The notes beneath the pieces were generated by a model. That model made no database searches, was not told the origin of the DNA, and saw nothing but the letters and a program-made list of their open reading frames with translations. Made by a program: the position numbers and the translations under genes. Of a stretch of 64,000 bases of DNA, positions 18,387 through 30,216 are shown piece after piece (within the stretch, counting starts at the first letter, position 1; every line of letters begins with the position of its first letter). The stretch is from positions 2,542,001 to 2,606,000 of the forward strand of contig NZ_JAFBBW010000001.1 of assembly GCF_016907355.1 (NCBI RefSeq), written 5' to 3'. Origin of the DNA: Agromyces aurantiacus (GTDB lineage: Bacteria; Actinomycetota; Actinomycetes; Actinomycetales; Microbacteriaceae).

Positions 18387-20531
18387 ATGACCGACTACTC
18401 GAAGATCGACTTCTCCGAGCTGGCCGCCGCCTTCGCCGACGACGAGGTCGTCACGCACTCGTACGTGCGCGACATCCGCCTGCCGTCGGGCAAGGTGCTC
18501 GCGCTCATCACGCTCGACAACGGGCGCGACCACACGCGCCCGTCGACGCTCGGTCCGGTGACGCTGCTCGAGCTGAACGACCGGCTCGACGAGCTGCAGG
18601 CCCGCGCGGCGGCCGGCGAGATCCAGGCCGTCGCCGTCACGGGCAAGCCGTACTTCCTCGCCGCGGGAGCCGACCTGTCGAAGGTGGGCGAGATCCCGAG
18701 CCGCGAGATCGCGCTGAAGATGGGCCAGCTCGGCCACATGGTCTTCGGCAAGCTCGGCGAGCTCGGCGTGCCCTCGTTCGCGTTCATCAACGGCCTGGCC
18801 CTCGGCGGCGGCCTCGAGATCGCGCTGAACAGCGACTACCGCACCGTGGATGCCTCGGCGCCGGCGATCGCGCTGCCCGAGGTGTTCCTCGGCATCGTGC
18901 CGGCGTGGGGCGGCGCCTACCTGCTGCCGAACCTCATCGGCATCGAGAACGCGCTGCGCGTGGTGATCGAGAACCCGCTCAAGCAGAACCGCATGCTGAA
19001 GGCGAAGGACGCGCTCGAACTCGGCATCGCCGACGCGATGTTCGCGCCGGTGAACTTCCTGGAGGATTCGCTGAAGTGGGCCGACGGCGTGCTCGGCGGC
19101 TCGATCAAGGTGAAGCGGCCGAACCAGCCCGGCAAGCTCGAGAAGCTCGCCAAGTGGGATGTCGCGATCGGCATCGCGCGCAAGAGCCTCGAGGGCAAGA
19201 TCGGCACGACCGCGAAGTCGCCGTACGTGGCGCTCGACCTCCTCAAGGCGGCCAAGGGCGGCACGAAGGAGGACGCGTTCGCGCGCGAGGACGAGGCGCT
19301 CGCCGACCTCGTCTCGGGCGACCAGTTCGTCGCGTCGATCTACGCGTTCAACCTCGTGCAGAAGCGCGCGAAGAAGCCCGCGGGCGCTCCCGCGAAGGAG
19401 CTCGCCCGCAAGGTCACGAAGGTCGGCATCATCGGCGCCGGCCTCATGGCGAGCCAGTTCGCCCTCCTGTTCGTGCGCCGCCTGCAGGTGCCGGTCCTCA
19501 TCACCGACCTCGACCAGGCGCGCGTCGACAAGGGCCTGGCCTACATCCGCGACGAGATCGGCACCCTCGAGCAGAAGGGCCGCATCGACGCCGACGAGGC
19601 GAACCGCCTTCGGGCGCTCGTCTCCGGGACCACCGACAAGGCCGACTTCGCCGACTGCGACTGGGTCATCGAGGCGGTCTTCGAGGACCTCGCGGTCAAG
19701 CAGCAGGTCTTCGCCGAGGTCGAGCCGCACCTCGCCGAGACGGCGATCCTCGCGACGAACACCTCGTCGCTCTCGGTCGAGCAGATCGGCGCGAAGCTGG
19801 CCCACCCCGAGCGCGTCGTCGGCTTCCACTTCTTCAACCCGGTCGCGGTCATGCCGTTGCTCGAGATCGTGAAGGCGCCCGCGACCGACGACGAGACGCT
19901 CGCCACGGCCTTCGCGGTCGCCGCGAAGCTGAAGAAGAGCGCGGTGCTCACGGCTGATGCGCCGGGCTTCGTCGTGAACCGCCTGCTCGCCAAGGTCATG
20001 GGCGAGGCCGCCCGCGCCGTCGACGAGGGCACGCCGGTGCCCGTCGTCGAGAAGGCGCTCACGCCGATCGGGTTGCCGATGGGACCGTTCGAGCTCATCG
20101 ACCTCGTCGGCTGGGCAGTGGCCGCGCACGTGCAGGACACCATGGTGCGCGAGTTCCCCGAGCGGTTCTACTCGTCGGAGAACCTGCACGCGCTCGCGCA
20201 GCTCGACGGCCCGGTCGTCGAGAAGGACAAGCACGGCAAGGTCACCGACCTCACCAAGGAGGCGAAGAAGACCATCACCGTCGGCTCGTCGCCGGTCGAC
20301 GCGGCCACGATCCTCCGTCGGGTGGAAGACGAGCTCGCGCGCGAGATCAAGCTGATGCTCGACGAGCAGGTCGTCGCCGCGGCCGAGGACATCGACCTCT
20401 GCCTGATCCTCGGTGCCGGATGGCCGTTCCCGGCCGGCGGCGCGACGCCCTACCTCGACCGGGTCGGTGCTTCGGAGCGCGCCTTCGGCGACACGTTCCA
20501 CCACCCGCCGATCCGCGGCGTGGGCGCCTGA
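18387..20531 (+). CDS. fadB: multifunctional enoyl-CoA hydratase/3-hydroxyacyl-CoA dehydrogenase
   Basis: 714 residues. An N-terminal crotonase domain (about 1-300) has the oxyanion-hole segments YFLAAGADLSKVG and NGLALGGGLEIAL; an NAD-binding dehydrogenase domain starts near residue 345 (KVGIIGAGLMASQFAL) and is followed by the C-terminal 3HCDH domains (VVGFHFFNPV, TADAPGFVVNR, LPMGPFELIDLVG). It hydrates and oxidises acyl-CoA intermediates and forms a complex with the thiolase encoded just upstream. ATG 18387. A strong hairpin terminator ends the operon. Confidence 0.94.
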   Translation: MTDYSKIDFSELAAAFADDEVVTHSYVRDIRLPSGKVLALITLDNGRDHTRPSTLGPVTLLELNDRLDELQARAAAGEIQAVAVTGKPYFLAAGADLSKVGEIPSREIALKMGQLGHMVFGKLGELGVPSFAFINGLALGGGLEIALNSDYRTVDASAPAIALPEVFLGIVPAWGGAYLLPNLIGIENALRVVIENPLKQNRMLKAKDALELGIADAMFAPVNFLEDSLKWADGVLGGSIKVKRPNQPGKLEKLAKWDVAIGIARKSLEGKIGTTAKSPYVALDLLKAAKGGTKEDAFAREDEALADLVSGDQFVASIYAFNLVQKRAKKPAGAPAKELARKVTKVGIIGAGLMASQFALLFVRRLQVPVLITDLDQARVDKGLAYIRDEIGTLEQKGRIDADEANRLRALVSGTTDKADFADCDWVIEAVFEDLAVKQQVFAEVEPHLAETAILATNTSSLSVEQIGAKLAHPERVVGFHFFNPVAVMPLLEIVKAPATDDETLATAFAVAAKLKKSAVLTADAPGFVVNRLLAKVMGEAARAVDEGTPVPVVEKALTPIGLPMGPFELIDLVGWAVAAHVQDTMVREFPERFYSSENLHALAQLDGPVVEKDKHGKVTDLTKEAKKTITVGSSPVDAATILRRVEDELAREIKLMLDEQVVAAAEDIDLCLILGAGWPFPAGGATPYLDRVGASERAFGDTFHHPPIRGVGA

Positions 20532-20553
20532 CGCCTGACGCGACGACCACCGG

Positions 20554-20584
20554 ACGGCCCCCGACGCACGATGTCGGGGGCCGT
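20554..20584 (+). terminator. terminator of fadAB
   Basis: Perfect 12-bp stem (ACGGCCCCCGAC / GTCGGGGGCCGT) with a 7-nt loop, 22 bp after the fadB stop and 15 bp before the next start codon. Confidence 0.85.
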
Positions 20585-20599
20585 TCGTATGCTCGGGCG

Positions 20600-21130
20600 G
20601 TGACGAAGATCCAGTACTACGTGGCCTCCACCCTCGACGGATTCATCGCCGACGAGCACGACGACCTCGCCTGGCTGCTGCAGTTCGGCATGGACGACTT
20701 CACCGAGCACTACGAGCGGTTCTTCGCCCAGGTCGGCGCGCTCGTGCTGGGTGCGACCACCTACGAGTGGGTGCTCCGCGAGGGGGGCGGGTGGCCCTAC
20801 GGCGCCATCCCGACGTGGGTGCTCACGCACCGCGAGCTCGAGGTACCCGAAGGCGCCGACGTGCGGTTCGCGTCAGGCCCGGTCGCGCCGGTCGCCGATG
20901 CTGCGGTGGCTGCAGCCGACGGGCGCAACGTGTGGGTCATCGGCGGCGGCCCGGTCGCGGCGCAGTTCCTCGAGGCCGGTCGGCTCGACGAGCTGCTCGT
21001 CACGTACATGCCCGTCGCGCTCGGCCGCGGCCGCCCCCTGCTACCCGTGGGCGCGGTCACGCCGCCGCTCGAGCTCGTCGAGGTCACGCGGCTCGGCGAC
21101 GCGGTCGAGCACGTGTACCGCGTCGGCTGA
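20600..21130 (+). CDS. dihydrofolate reductase/RibD C-terminal domain family protein
   Basis: 176 residues with the RibD_C/DHFR-like fold: KIQYYVASTLDGFIAD at the N-terminus, VLGATTYEWVL, VWVIGGGPVAAQFLEAGRLDELLVTYMPVALGRGRPL. Members are NADPH-dependent reductases of uncertain substrate and are not the housekeeping FolA or RibD. GTG 20600 is chosen because it lies right after the fadAB terminator and gives the family N-terminus. Convergent with dxs (8-bp gap). Confidence 0.85.
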   Translation: MTKIQYYVASTLDGFIADEHDDLAWLLQFGMDDFTEHYERFFAQVGALVLGATTYEWVLREGGGWPYGAIPTWVLTHRELEVPEGADVRFASGPVAPVADAAVAAADGRNVWVIGGGPVAAQFLEAGRLDELLVTYMPVALGRGRPLLPVGAVTPPLELVEVTRLGDAVEHVYRVG

Positions 21131-21138
21131 CGCCGACG

Positions 21139-23085
21139 TCAGACGCGGGGCTGCGAGCCCGTGTCGCTCGACACCGGCTCCAGGCCCGCCCCGCGCGCGT
21201 GCGGCAGCTTGCTGCCGAGCACCATCCCGGTGACGTCGCGCGCGATGTGCTGGGGCGTCAGCCCGACCCGCTCGAGGATGTCGCCGCGCGAGCCGTGGTC
21301 GAGGAACTCGTCGGGCAGGCCCACCTCGGTCACCGCGGTGTCGACGCCGGCCTCGCGCAGGTCCTGGCGGATGCGCGTGCCGATGCCGCCGACGCGGATG
21401 CCGTCCTCGATGCTCACCACGATGCGGTACTCGGCCGCGAGGCGCACGACGCTCTCGGGCACCGGCACGACCCAGCGCGGGTCGACCACGGTCGCCCCGA
21501 TCCCCTGCGCCTCGAGCCGCTGCGCGACGTCGAGACCGATGCCGGCCATCGGACCGACCGTGACGATGAGCACGTCCTTGCGCTCCGACTCGAGGAGCAC
21601 GTCGACGCCGTCGTCGGTCCGGCGCACCGAATCGTACTCGGTGCCGACCGTCCCCTTCGGGAAGCGCAGCACGGTGGGGCCGTCGTCGACCCGGACCGCC
21701 TCGCCGAGCTCCTCGGCCAGGCGCACCGAGTCGCGCGGTGCCGCGATGCGGATGCCGGGGACGACCTGCAGGATCGAGAGGTCCCACACGCCGTGGTGGC
21801 TCGGGCCGTCGGGGCCGGTGACGCCGGCCCGGTCGAGCACGAAGGTCACGCCGGCCTTGTGCAGCGCGACATCCATCAGCACCTGGTCGAACGCCCGGTT
21901 GATGAACGTCGCGTAGATCGCCACGACGGGGTGCAGGCCACCGAACGCGAGGCCGGCGGCCGAGGTCGCGGCGTGCTGCTCGGCGATGCCGACGTCGAAG
22001 ACCCGGGCCGGGAACCGCTCGGCCATCCGGTGCAGGCCGGTCGGCCGGAGCATGGCCGCCGTGATGCCCACGAGTCGCTCGTCTCGCTCGGCGAGGCTCA
22101 CGAGCTCGTCGGCGAACACGCCGGTCCAGGACGGCGCGGAGGCCTTCTCCATCGACTCGCCGGTCTCGGGGTCGATCTGGCCGACGGCGTGGAACTGGTC
22201 GGCCACGTCGCGTCGGGCCGGCTCGTAGCCGCGGCCCTTCTCGGTGATCGTGTGCACGATCACCGGGGCGCCGTACGACTTGGCCTGGCGCAGCGCCTCC
22301 TCGACGGCGCGTTCGTCGTGGCCGTCGATGGGGCCGATGTACTTGATGTCGAGGTTGGAGTAGAGCGCCTCGTTGCCGCTGAACCGGCTGAGGAAGCCGT
22401 GCAGGCCGCCCCGGACGCCGCGGTAGATCGCGCGGCCCGGCGAGCCGAGCTTGTCGAAGGCGCTGCGGCTGCGCAGGTGCAGCGTGCGGTACGACTGCTT
22501 CGTGCGCACCGAGTTGAGGAACCGCGCCATGCCGCCGATGGTCGGTGCATAGGAGCGGCCGTTGTCGTTCACGACGACCACGAGGTTGCGCGTGTTGTCG
22601 TCGGAGATGTTGTTCAGCGCCTCCCACGTCATGCCGCCCGTGAGGGCGCCGTCGCCGACGACCGCGACCACATGGCGGTCGCCCTGCCCGGTCATCTCGA
22701 ACGCCTTGGAGATGCCGTCGGCCCACGAGAGCGAGCTGGAGGCGTGCGAGCTCTCGACGACGTCGTGCACCGACTCGGAGCGCTGCGGGTAGCCGGCCAT
22801 GCCGCCGGTCTGGCGCAGCGTGGAGAGGTCCTGCCGGCCCGTCAAGAGCTTGTGCACGTACGACTGGTGGCCCGTATCGAAGATGATCGGGTCGCGGGGC
22901 GAATCGAAGACGCGGTGGATGGCGATGGTGAGCTCGACGACGCCGAGGTTGGGACCGAGGTGGCCGCCCGTCTTGGACACGCCGGAGACGAGCACCTCGC
23001 GGATCTCGCGGGCGAGTTCGTCGAGCTGGTCCTGGGTGAGCGCGTCGAGGTCGCGGGGTCCGCGGATCGTGTCGAGCAGCCTCAT
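21139..23085 (-). CDS. dxs: 1-deoxy-D-xylulose-5-phosphate synthase
   Basis: First enzyme of the MEP isoprenoid pathway; condenses pyruvate and glyceraldehyde 3-phosphate. 648 residues, full length. Features: [26 protein letters not shown], the thiamine diphosphate motif [16 protein letters not shown], the transketolase-type segments [18 protein letters not shown] and [18 protein letters not shown], and the C-terminal domain. ATG 23085. PLP synthesis in this organism runs through pdxST rather than DXP, so dxs serves isoprenoids and thiamine. It is alone, separated from acnA by a strong terminator. Confidence 0.97.
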   Translation of the reverse strand: MRLLDTIRGPRDLDALTQDQLDELAREIREVLVSGVSKTGGHLGPNLGVVELTIAIHRVFDSPRDPIIFDTGHQSYVHKLLTGRQDLSTLRQTGGMAGYPQRSESVHDVVESSHASSSLSWADGISKAFEMTGQGDRHVVAVVGDGALTGGMTWEALNNISDDNTRNLVVVVNDNGRSYAPTIGGMARFLNSVRTKQSYRTLHLRSRSAFDKLGSPGRAIYRGVRGGLHGFLSRFSGNEALYSNLDIKYIGPIDGHDERAVEEALRQAKSYGAPVIVHTITEKGRGYEPARRDVADQFHAVGQIDPETGESMEKASAPSWTGVFADELVSLAERDERLVGITAAMLRPTGLHRMAERFPARVFDVGIAEQHAATSAAGLAFGGLHPVVAIYATFINRAFDQVLMDVALHKAGVTFVLDRAGVTGPDGPSHHGVWDLSILQVVPGIRIAAPRDSVRLAEELGEAVRVDDGPTVLRFPKGTVGTEYDSVRRTDDGVDVLLESERKDVLIVTVGPMAGIGLDVAQRLEAQGIGATVVDPRWVVPVPESVVRLAAEYRIVVSIEDGIRVGGIGTRIRQDLREAGVDTAVTEVGLPDEFLDHGSRGDILERVGLTPQHIARDVTGMVLGSKLPHARGAGLEPVSSDTGSQPRV

Positions 23086-23174
23086 GCGTCGTGCCTTCCG
23101 GAGCTGTGGGCGGCGGGAGTGCCACGGTTTCGTTCGAGTGTACGCCGGGGCAGCTGGGAGCCCCGGCAGAGATC

Positions 23175-23204
23175 GGGGGCGGCGGGCCGAAGCCCGCCGC
23201 CCCC
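23175..23204 (-). terminator. terminator of acnA
   Basis: Perfect 13-bp stem (GGGGGCGGCGGGC / GCCCGCCGCCCCC) with a CGAA tetraloop, 16 bp beyond the acnA stop. It insulates acnA from the dxs promoter region. Confidence 0.9.
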
Positions 23205-23220
23205 GGATCGGTGCGGCGCG

Positions 23221-26031
<2,811 letters not shown>

Positions 26032-26162
26032 GATGTCCTCTCCTTCGCGGATGCCGCCGTCGCGACGTTCGTGGGCCGGATGCGGCCGTGGCTGCCGGGC
26101 CCGCCCCAGCAAGGCTAGCCCAACCCCGTCGCACGCCGACAGGCTCGCGCCGGCACCCGTGA

Positions 26163-26192
26163 TTTATCTCGATATCGAGATAACTGTATCAC
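26163..26192 (-). promoter_or_regulatory. acnA promoter with 20-bp palindromic operator
   Basis: TTATCTCGATATCGAGATAA at 26164-26183 is a perfect palindrome, strikingly AT-rich for this genome. On the minus strand it lies between a possible -35 (GTGATA, 26192-26187) and -10 (GATAAA, 26168-26163) with an 18-nt spacer, 132 bp upstream of the acnA start and 5 bp after the DUF3159 stop. The TATCTCGA..TCGAGATA form recalls operators of MarR-type repressors such as MhqR; the cognate regulator is not in the window. Confidence 0.6.
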
Positions 26193-26956
26193 TCGGCGGC
26201 GGGAGTCTTCGACGGGTACACGGCGCGGACGACGAGCCACGAGAACACGAGCAGGAGCGCGTACAGCGGCACGCCCATGAGCAGGCGCGTGGCGCCCAGC
26301 GCCTCGACGTTGCCGGCGAAGTAGAAGGGCAGCTGCACCACGAGCCGGGCGACGAACATCCCGAACCAGACGAGCGTGAGGAACTGCATCGCCCGATAGG
26401 TGCGCTTGCGCCCGCGCCAGGCCGTGCCATCCCCCATCAGGAACCCGACGACGAGCCCGACGAGGGGCCAGCGCACGAGCAGCGACACCAGGAGCGCGAT
26501 CGCGTACGCCGCGTTCGTGTAGAACCCGATGACGTAGTTGTCCTCGGCGCGGCCGGTCCAGAGCGAGAGGGCCGCGGATGCCGCGACGCCCACGAGTCCG
26601 GCGATCGCCTGCGTCGGCTGGCTGCGGGTGGCCAGGCGCGCGATCGTGAAGACGATCGCCAGGCCCACCGAGGCCGCGAGCGCCCAGACGAGCTCGCGCG
26701 TGAAGGTGTAGACGATGAGGAACACGAGGCCGGGCAGGATGGCCTCCGCGAGCCCCCGGATGCCGCCCAGTGCGCCCACGAGGTCGGCGGGCGTGAGGGT
26801 CTCGTCGCGCGCGATGCGGCCGAGGCCCGAGCGCTCGGCCGCCGCAGCGAGCGAGCGCCCGACCTCGTCGACGGCCTCGGGCTCGCGCGGCTCGCCGGGA
26901 TCGACCGGCTCGTCGCGCGCCTCCGGGCGGTCGTCGCTCACGCGGTCCTCGCTCAC
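26189..26956 (-). CDS. DUF3159 family membrane protein
   Basis: 255 residues: an acidic N-terminal tail (about 1-60), then a membrane domain of about six helices containing GGIRGLAEAILPGLVFLIVY, TRSQPTQAIAGLVGV, RAEDNYVIGFYTNAAY and WRGRKRTYRAMQFLT, the DUF3159 pattern. Function unknown; the family is actinobacterial and regularly clustered with DUF3710 and dut. GTG 26956 overlaps the DUF3710 stop by 4 bp (GTGA), so it is the third, translationally coupled gene of the dut operon. Confidence 0.9.
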   Translation of the reverse strand: MSEDRVSDDRPEARDEPVDPGEPREPEAVDEVGRSLAAAAERSGLGRIARDETLTPADLVGALGGIRGLAEAILPGLVFLIVYTFTRELVWALAASVGLAIVFTIARLATRSQPTQAIAGLVGVAASAALSLWTGRAEDNYVIGFYTNAAYAIALLVSLLVRWPLVGLVVGFLMGDGTAWRGRKRTYRAMQFLTLVWFGMFVARLVVQLPFYFAGNVEALGATRLLMGVPLYALLLVFSWLVVRAVYPSKTPAAE

Positions 26957-27573
26957 GCGGTCGGAGCGCCGGGCGCCGGGGCCGGCATCCGCAGCGGGAT
27001 GAGGTCGCGCGGCGGCATCGGCGTGCTGCCACGGACGACGACGATCGAGCGGAAGAGGTCCTCGACCTTGGCCGCGGCCGCCGGATCGGTCGCCGCCTCG
27101 CCCGCGATCACGCCGCGCAGGAACCAGCGCGGCCCGTCGACCCCGATGAAGCGCGCGAGGCGCACCTGCCCGGTCTGCCCCTCGGCCGTCGTCACCGGGA
27201 TCTGAGCGAGCAGCTCGGGACCGAAGGAACCCTCGCGCACGGTCGTCGTGCCGCCCTGGCGCGCGATCTGGTCGGCGATCTGGTCGCGGATCTCATGCCA
27301 CAGGCCGCTCGACCGCGGCGCGGCGAAGGGCTGCACCTGCAGCGTGGAGTTCGCGTAATCGAGCCCGACGGCCACGACCCGCTTCGTGCCCTCCTCGACC
27401 TCGAGCCGCAGGTGGAGGCCCTCGCGGGGCAGCACCTTCACGCCGCCGAGGTCGACGTAGGGCCGGACCGGGTTCGCCTCGGACTCGTCCAGCGGGCCGT
27501 TGGCGGCCCGGTCGGCCGGTGCCGACTTGGGGTGGTCGACCGGCTGGTCGTCGATGTTCTCGATGTCGCTCAC
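26953..27573 (-). CDS. DUF3710 family protein
   Basis: 206-residue soluble protein of an actinobacterial family of unknown function. Recognisable stretches are YVDLGGVKVLPREGLHLRLE, LQVQPFAAPRSSGLWHEIR, GPELLAQIPV and the C-terminal GPRWFLRGVIAGEAA region. GTG 27573 has AGGAG 7 nt upstream and overlaps the dut stop as GTGA, while its own stop overlaps the DUF3159 start, so three genes are read as one coupled unit. The N-terminal 45 residues are acidic and probably disordered. Confidence 0.9.
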   Translation of the reverse strand: MSDIENIDDQPVDHPKSAPADRAANGPLDESEANPVRPYVDLGGVKVLPREGLHLRLEVEEGTKRVVAVGLDYANSTLQVQPFAAPRSSGLWHEIRDQIADQIARQGGTTTVREGSFGPELLAQIPVTTAEGQTGQVRLARFIGVDGPRWFLRGVIAGEAATDPAAAAKVEDLFRSIVVVRGSTPMPPRDLIPLRMPAPAPGAPTA

Positions 27574-28028
27574 GCGTGTGCTCCTGACTGGTGTGCCCCG
27601 AAACCGGTGGACCCGAATCCCCCCTCGCCGCGCAGGCTGCCGGGCAGCCGCTCGACCTCGACGAACCGCGCGCGGCTCACCGGCATCACCACGAGCTGCG
27701 CGATCCGGTCGCCCGCCTCGATGCGGTACGCCTCGCGTGCATCGGTGTTCAGCAGCGAGACCTTGATCTCGCCGCGGTAGCCGGCGTCGACGGTGCCCGG
27801 CGCGTTCACGATCGTGATGCCGTGCTTGAAGGCGAGCCCGGAGCGCGGGACGACGAACGCGACGTATCCGTCGGGCAGCGCGATCGCGACGCCCGTGCCG
27901 ACCGTGGCACGCTCTCCCGGCTCCAGCACGACCGCCTCGGCGGCGTGGAGGTCGGCGCCCGCGTCGCCCGGATGGGCGTAGACGGGGAGGCGGTCGGCCG
28001 TGATCAGCACATCGACGGAATCGGTCAC
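27570..28028 (-). CDS. dut: dUTP diphosphatase
   Basis: Hydrolyses dUTP to dUMP, keeping uracil out of DNA and supplying dTMP synthesis. 152 residues, trimer-forming type. The five family motifs are visible: AGADLHAAE, PRSGLA, GTVDAGYRGEI, RIAQLVV and the C-terminal Gly-rich RGEGGFGSTGF arm that closes the active site. GTG 28028; first gene of the dut-DUF3710-DUF3159 operon, divergent from DUF3093 with a 38-bp gap. Confidence 0.97.
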   Translation of the reverse strand: MTDSVDVLITADRLPVYAHPGDAGADLHAAEAVVLEPGERATVGTGVAIALPDGYVAFVVPRSGLAFKHGITIVNAPGTVDAGYRGEIKVSLLNTDAREAYRIEAGDRIAQLVVMPVSRARFVEVERLPGSLRGEGGFGSTGFGAHQSGAHA

Positions 28029-28052
28029 CGTTCGAGGGTAGTGCAGAAGTCT

Positions 28053-28065
28053 GGTCTGATAGACC
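28053..28065. promoter_or_regulatory. palindrome in the dut/DUF3093 divergent gap
   Basis: GGTCT-GAT-AGACC, a perfect 5-bp-arm inverted repeat, directly before the DUF3093 ATG (28067). It includes a GATAGA -10-like element, so DUF3093 may be leaderless and the site could be an operator. Confidence 0.25.
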
Positions 28066-28066
28066 C

Positions 28067-28531
28067 ATGCCCGAATACCGCGAACGGCTGTGGCCGACGC
28101 CCTGGATCTACGTCTCGAGCCTGCTGCTGATCCCCGCCAGCATCCTGGTGCTCGCGCCGGTGTCGTTGCCGGCCGGGATCGTCACGGGCATCGTCCTCTA
28201 CGCCGCGCTGGTCGGCTCGCTCACCCTCACGGCGCCCGTGATCGAGGTCTCCGGAGGCCGGTTCCGGGCGGGCCGCGCCGAGGTCCCCCTCGAGGTGACC
28301 GGCACGGCGGTCGCCGCACTCGGCGACGCGGCGCGGATCGAGCGCGGCACGGGGCTCGATGCGCGGGCGTTCCTCGTCATCCGCGGCTGGATCCGCGACG
28401 TCGTCCGCGTGCCCATCGAGGATCCGGCCGACCCGGCGCCGTACTGGCTCGTCTCCACGCGCCGGGCAGACGAATTGGCCGCCGCGATCAACGGATCGCG
28501 ACGGCCAGACGTCGAAGGGGAGCAGGCCTAG
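28067..28531 (+). CDS. DUF3093 family membrane protein
   Basis: 154 residues with two adjacent N-terminal membrane helices (about 14-34 and 38-56) followed by a cytoplasmic domain containing RAGRAEVPLEVTG, FLVIRGWIRDVVRVPIEDPADPAPYWLVSTRR, the DUF3093 signature. Function unknown. It lies between the divergent dut operon and the convergent DUF4193 gene, an order I recall from mycobacteria too. The stop overlaps the DUF4193 stop by 4 bp (tail-to-tail). Confidence 0.9.
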   Translation: MPEYRERLWPTPWIYVSSLLLIPASILVLAPVSLPAGIVTGIVLYAALVGSLTLTAPVIEVSGGRFRAGRAEVPLEVTGTAVAALGDAARIERGTGLDARAFLVIRGWIRDVVRVPIEDPADPAPYWLVSTRRADELAAAINGSRRPDVEGEQA

Positions 28532-28821
28532 GCGGCGCACTCCAGGCAGATCGGCCCGAGCTTGGTCTCGTGGTCGATCTGCGAACGGTGCTTCACGAGG
28601 AAGCAGTTCACGCAGGTGAACTCGTCGGCCTGCGGCGGGAGCACGACCACGTCGAGTTCCACGTCGGACAGGTCGGCACCCGCGAGGTCGAAGCTGCCGG
28701 GGTTGTCGGCGTCCTCGACGTCGACCACACCCGACATCTTGTCGGGCACGCGCTCCTTGAGGGCCTCGATCGACTCGGAGTCGTCTTCGGTCTTCCGCGG
28801 CGCGTCGTAATCCGTTGCCAT
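28528..28821 (-). CDS. DUF4193 family protein
   Basis: 97-residue acidic protein ending in a two-CxxC zinc-ribbon-like segment: CVNCFLVKHRS and GPICLECA. The N-terminus MATDYDAPRKTEDD is the usual start of this actinobacterial family, whose function is unknown. ATG 28821 is chosen over ATG 28827 because AAGGA lies 5 nt upstream of it. Upstream of the start the mRNA has an A run. Single-gene transcript, divergent from sepH (191-bp gap with no other clear feature). Confidence 0.9.
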   Translation of the reverse strand: MATDYDAPRKTEDDSESIEALKERVPDKMSGVVDVEDADNPGSFDLAGADLSDVELDVVVLPPQADEFTCVNCFLVKHRSQIDHETKLGPICLECAA

Positions 28822-29012
28822 TCCCATCCTTTTTTCGGTGCCGAGGATTCGGCGGCCATAGTCTGCATCAAATCAATGGCGTAAGCAAACCACTTGCAGG
28901 GCCCCGATCCGGTGGAATGCACAACTTCCGGCACGCCCGCCGTATTCCCGGGGGCCGCCGCCGGGCCGTGGCATCCTTGGGCGGAGACGAAGGCACGGAA
29001 GGGCTTGTCGCG

Positions 29013-30122
29013 ATGCAGGAACTGAAGGTGATCGGTGTCGAGAACGGCGCCCTCGTCGCCGCCTCGGATGACGGCGCGCGATTCCGGATCGAGATCGACG
29101 AGGTGCTGCAGTCGCGCATCAGGCATGCGGCCCCGGCCGCGGAGTCCGGGCCCAAGCTCTCGCCGCGAGAAGTGCAGGCGCACATCAGGTCCGGCCTGTC
29201 CGCTGAAGAGGTCGCCGAGCTCACGGGCGCCTCCGTGGAGTACATCCGGCGCTTCGAGGGTCCGGTCATCGCCGAGCGCGAGCACGTGATCACCTCGGCG
29301 CTCGCGGTGCCGGTGCACGCCGGCGACGCGGGCGACGGCGACGAACCCGCGTCCTTCGGCTCGATGATCCGCGAGCGGCTCGCGCACCTCGGCGCGCACG
29401 GTGAGCGGTGGGCGAGCTGGAAGGACGCCGAGCGCGGCTGGATGGTCAAGCTCGAGTTCACGGCGGACGGCATCGACCATGACGCCCGCTGGTCCTTCGA
29501 GCCGCGCAAGCAGGCGCTGCACCCGCAGAACTCCGACGCGGTGACCCTTTCGAAGCATGGCGAGGCCCGCTCGGGCATGATCCCCCGCCTGCGCGCCGTC
29601 GCGGCCGAGGAGGAGCACTCGCGCTTCGACAGCGGGGCCTTCACATTCGACTCGCCCGACGGCGCCGACGACGACACCGCGCCGCAGCCCGAGCTCATCG
29701 GGCCGCGGGCGCCCGCCCCCGCCTCGAGCCCCGCCGTCGCGCGCGCCGCGATCAAGCGGGCCGACGAGCCCGCTCCGCCGAGCGGGGAGACGGCCGACCT
29801 CCTCGAGGCCCTGCGTCGCCGGCGCGGCGAACGCGAGGCGAGTGCGGGCGAGCGGATGTCGCCGCCCTCGCCGGTCGCCCCCGCGCAGGTGCGCGCCGAC
29901 GCCCCGGCCGAACCGATCGTCGCGTCGCCGACCCCGACGGCTGCGACCGCGCCGGCCTCCGACGCCGACGACTCGCCCGAGAGCCGGGCCGGCGCCGCGG
30001 CGCGCGCACTCTGGGGCGGTGGCAAGTCGTCCCAGTCGCAGCGCTCGAAGAAGGGCCGCGCGGCCATGCCCAGCTGGGACGAGATCGTCTTCGGCGCGCG
30101 CACCGACGACGACCTGGCGTAG
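29013..30122 (+). CDS. sepH: septation protein SepH
   Basis: Actinobacterial cell-division protein that binds and stabilises FtsZ. 369 residues. The N-terminal DUF3071 domain (about 1-165) includes the helix-turn-helix-like LSPREVQAHIRSGLSAEEVAELTGASVEYIRRFEGP (given in two parts: residues about 54-73 and 74-90). A long Pro/Ala-rich disordered linker follows, and the conserved C-terminal motif MPSWDEIVFGAR is present. ATG 29013 with GGAAGGG 9 nt upstream. Single gene. Confidence 0.93.
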   Translation: MQELKVIGVENGALVAASDDGARFRIEIDEVLQSRIRHAAPAAESGPKLSPREVQAHIRSGLSAEEVAELTGASVEYIRRFEGPVIAEREHVITSALAVPVHAGDAGDGDEPASFGSMIRERLAHLGAHGERWASWKDAERGWMVKLEFTADGIDHDARWSFEPRKQALHPQNSDAVTLSKHGEARSGMIPRLRAVAAEEEHSRFDSGAFTFDSPDGADDDTAPQPELIGPRAPAPASSPAVARAAIKRADEPAPPSGETADLLEALRRRRGEREASAGERMSPPSPVAPAQVRADAPAEPIVASPTPTAATAPASDADDSPESRAGAAARALWGGGKSSQSQRSKKGRAAMPSWDEIVFGARTDDDLA

Positions 30123-30183
30123 TCCGACCACCGCTCCGAGGCGCGATCCGCCCCTCGCTCGCGTCAGCACGCCCTGCTACGAT

Positions 30184-30199
30184 TCGAACATAATTTCGA
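30184..30199 (+). promoter_or_regulatory. SOS (LexA) box before a small gene
   Basis: TCGAAC-ATAA-TTTCGA matches the Gram-positive/actinobacterial LexA box TCGAAC-N4-GTTCGA at 11 of 12 positions, and it is embedded in a longer perfect 8-bp-arm palindrome (GATTCGAA / TTCGAATC, 30181-30202). A CATAAT -10-like hexamer (30189-30194) lies inside it, ideal for repression; the SD of the gene follows at 30206. Confidence 0.65.
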
Positions 30200-30216
30200 A
30201 TCACGTGGAGGTCCGG

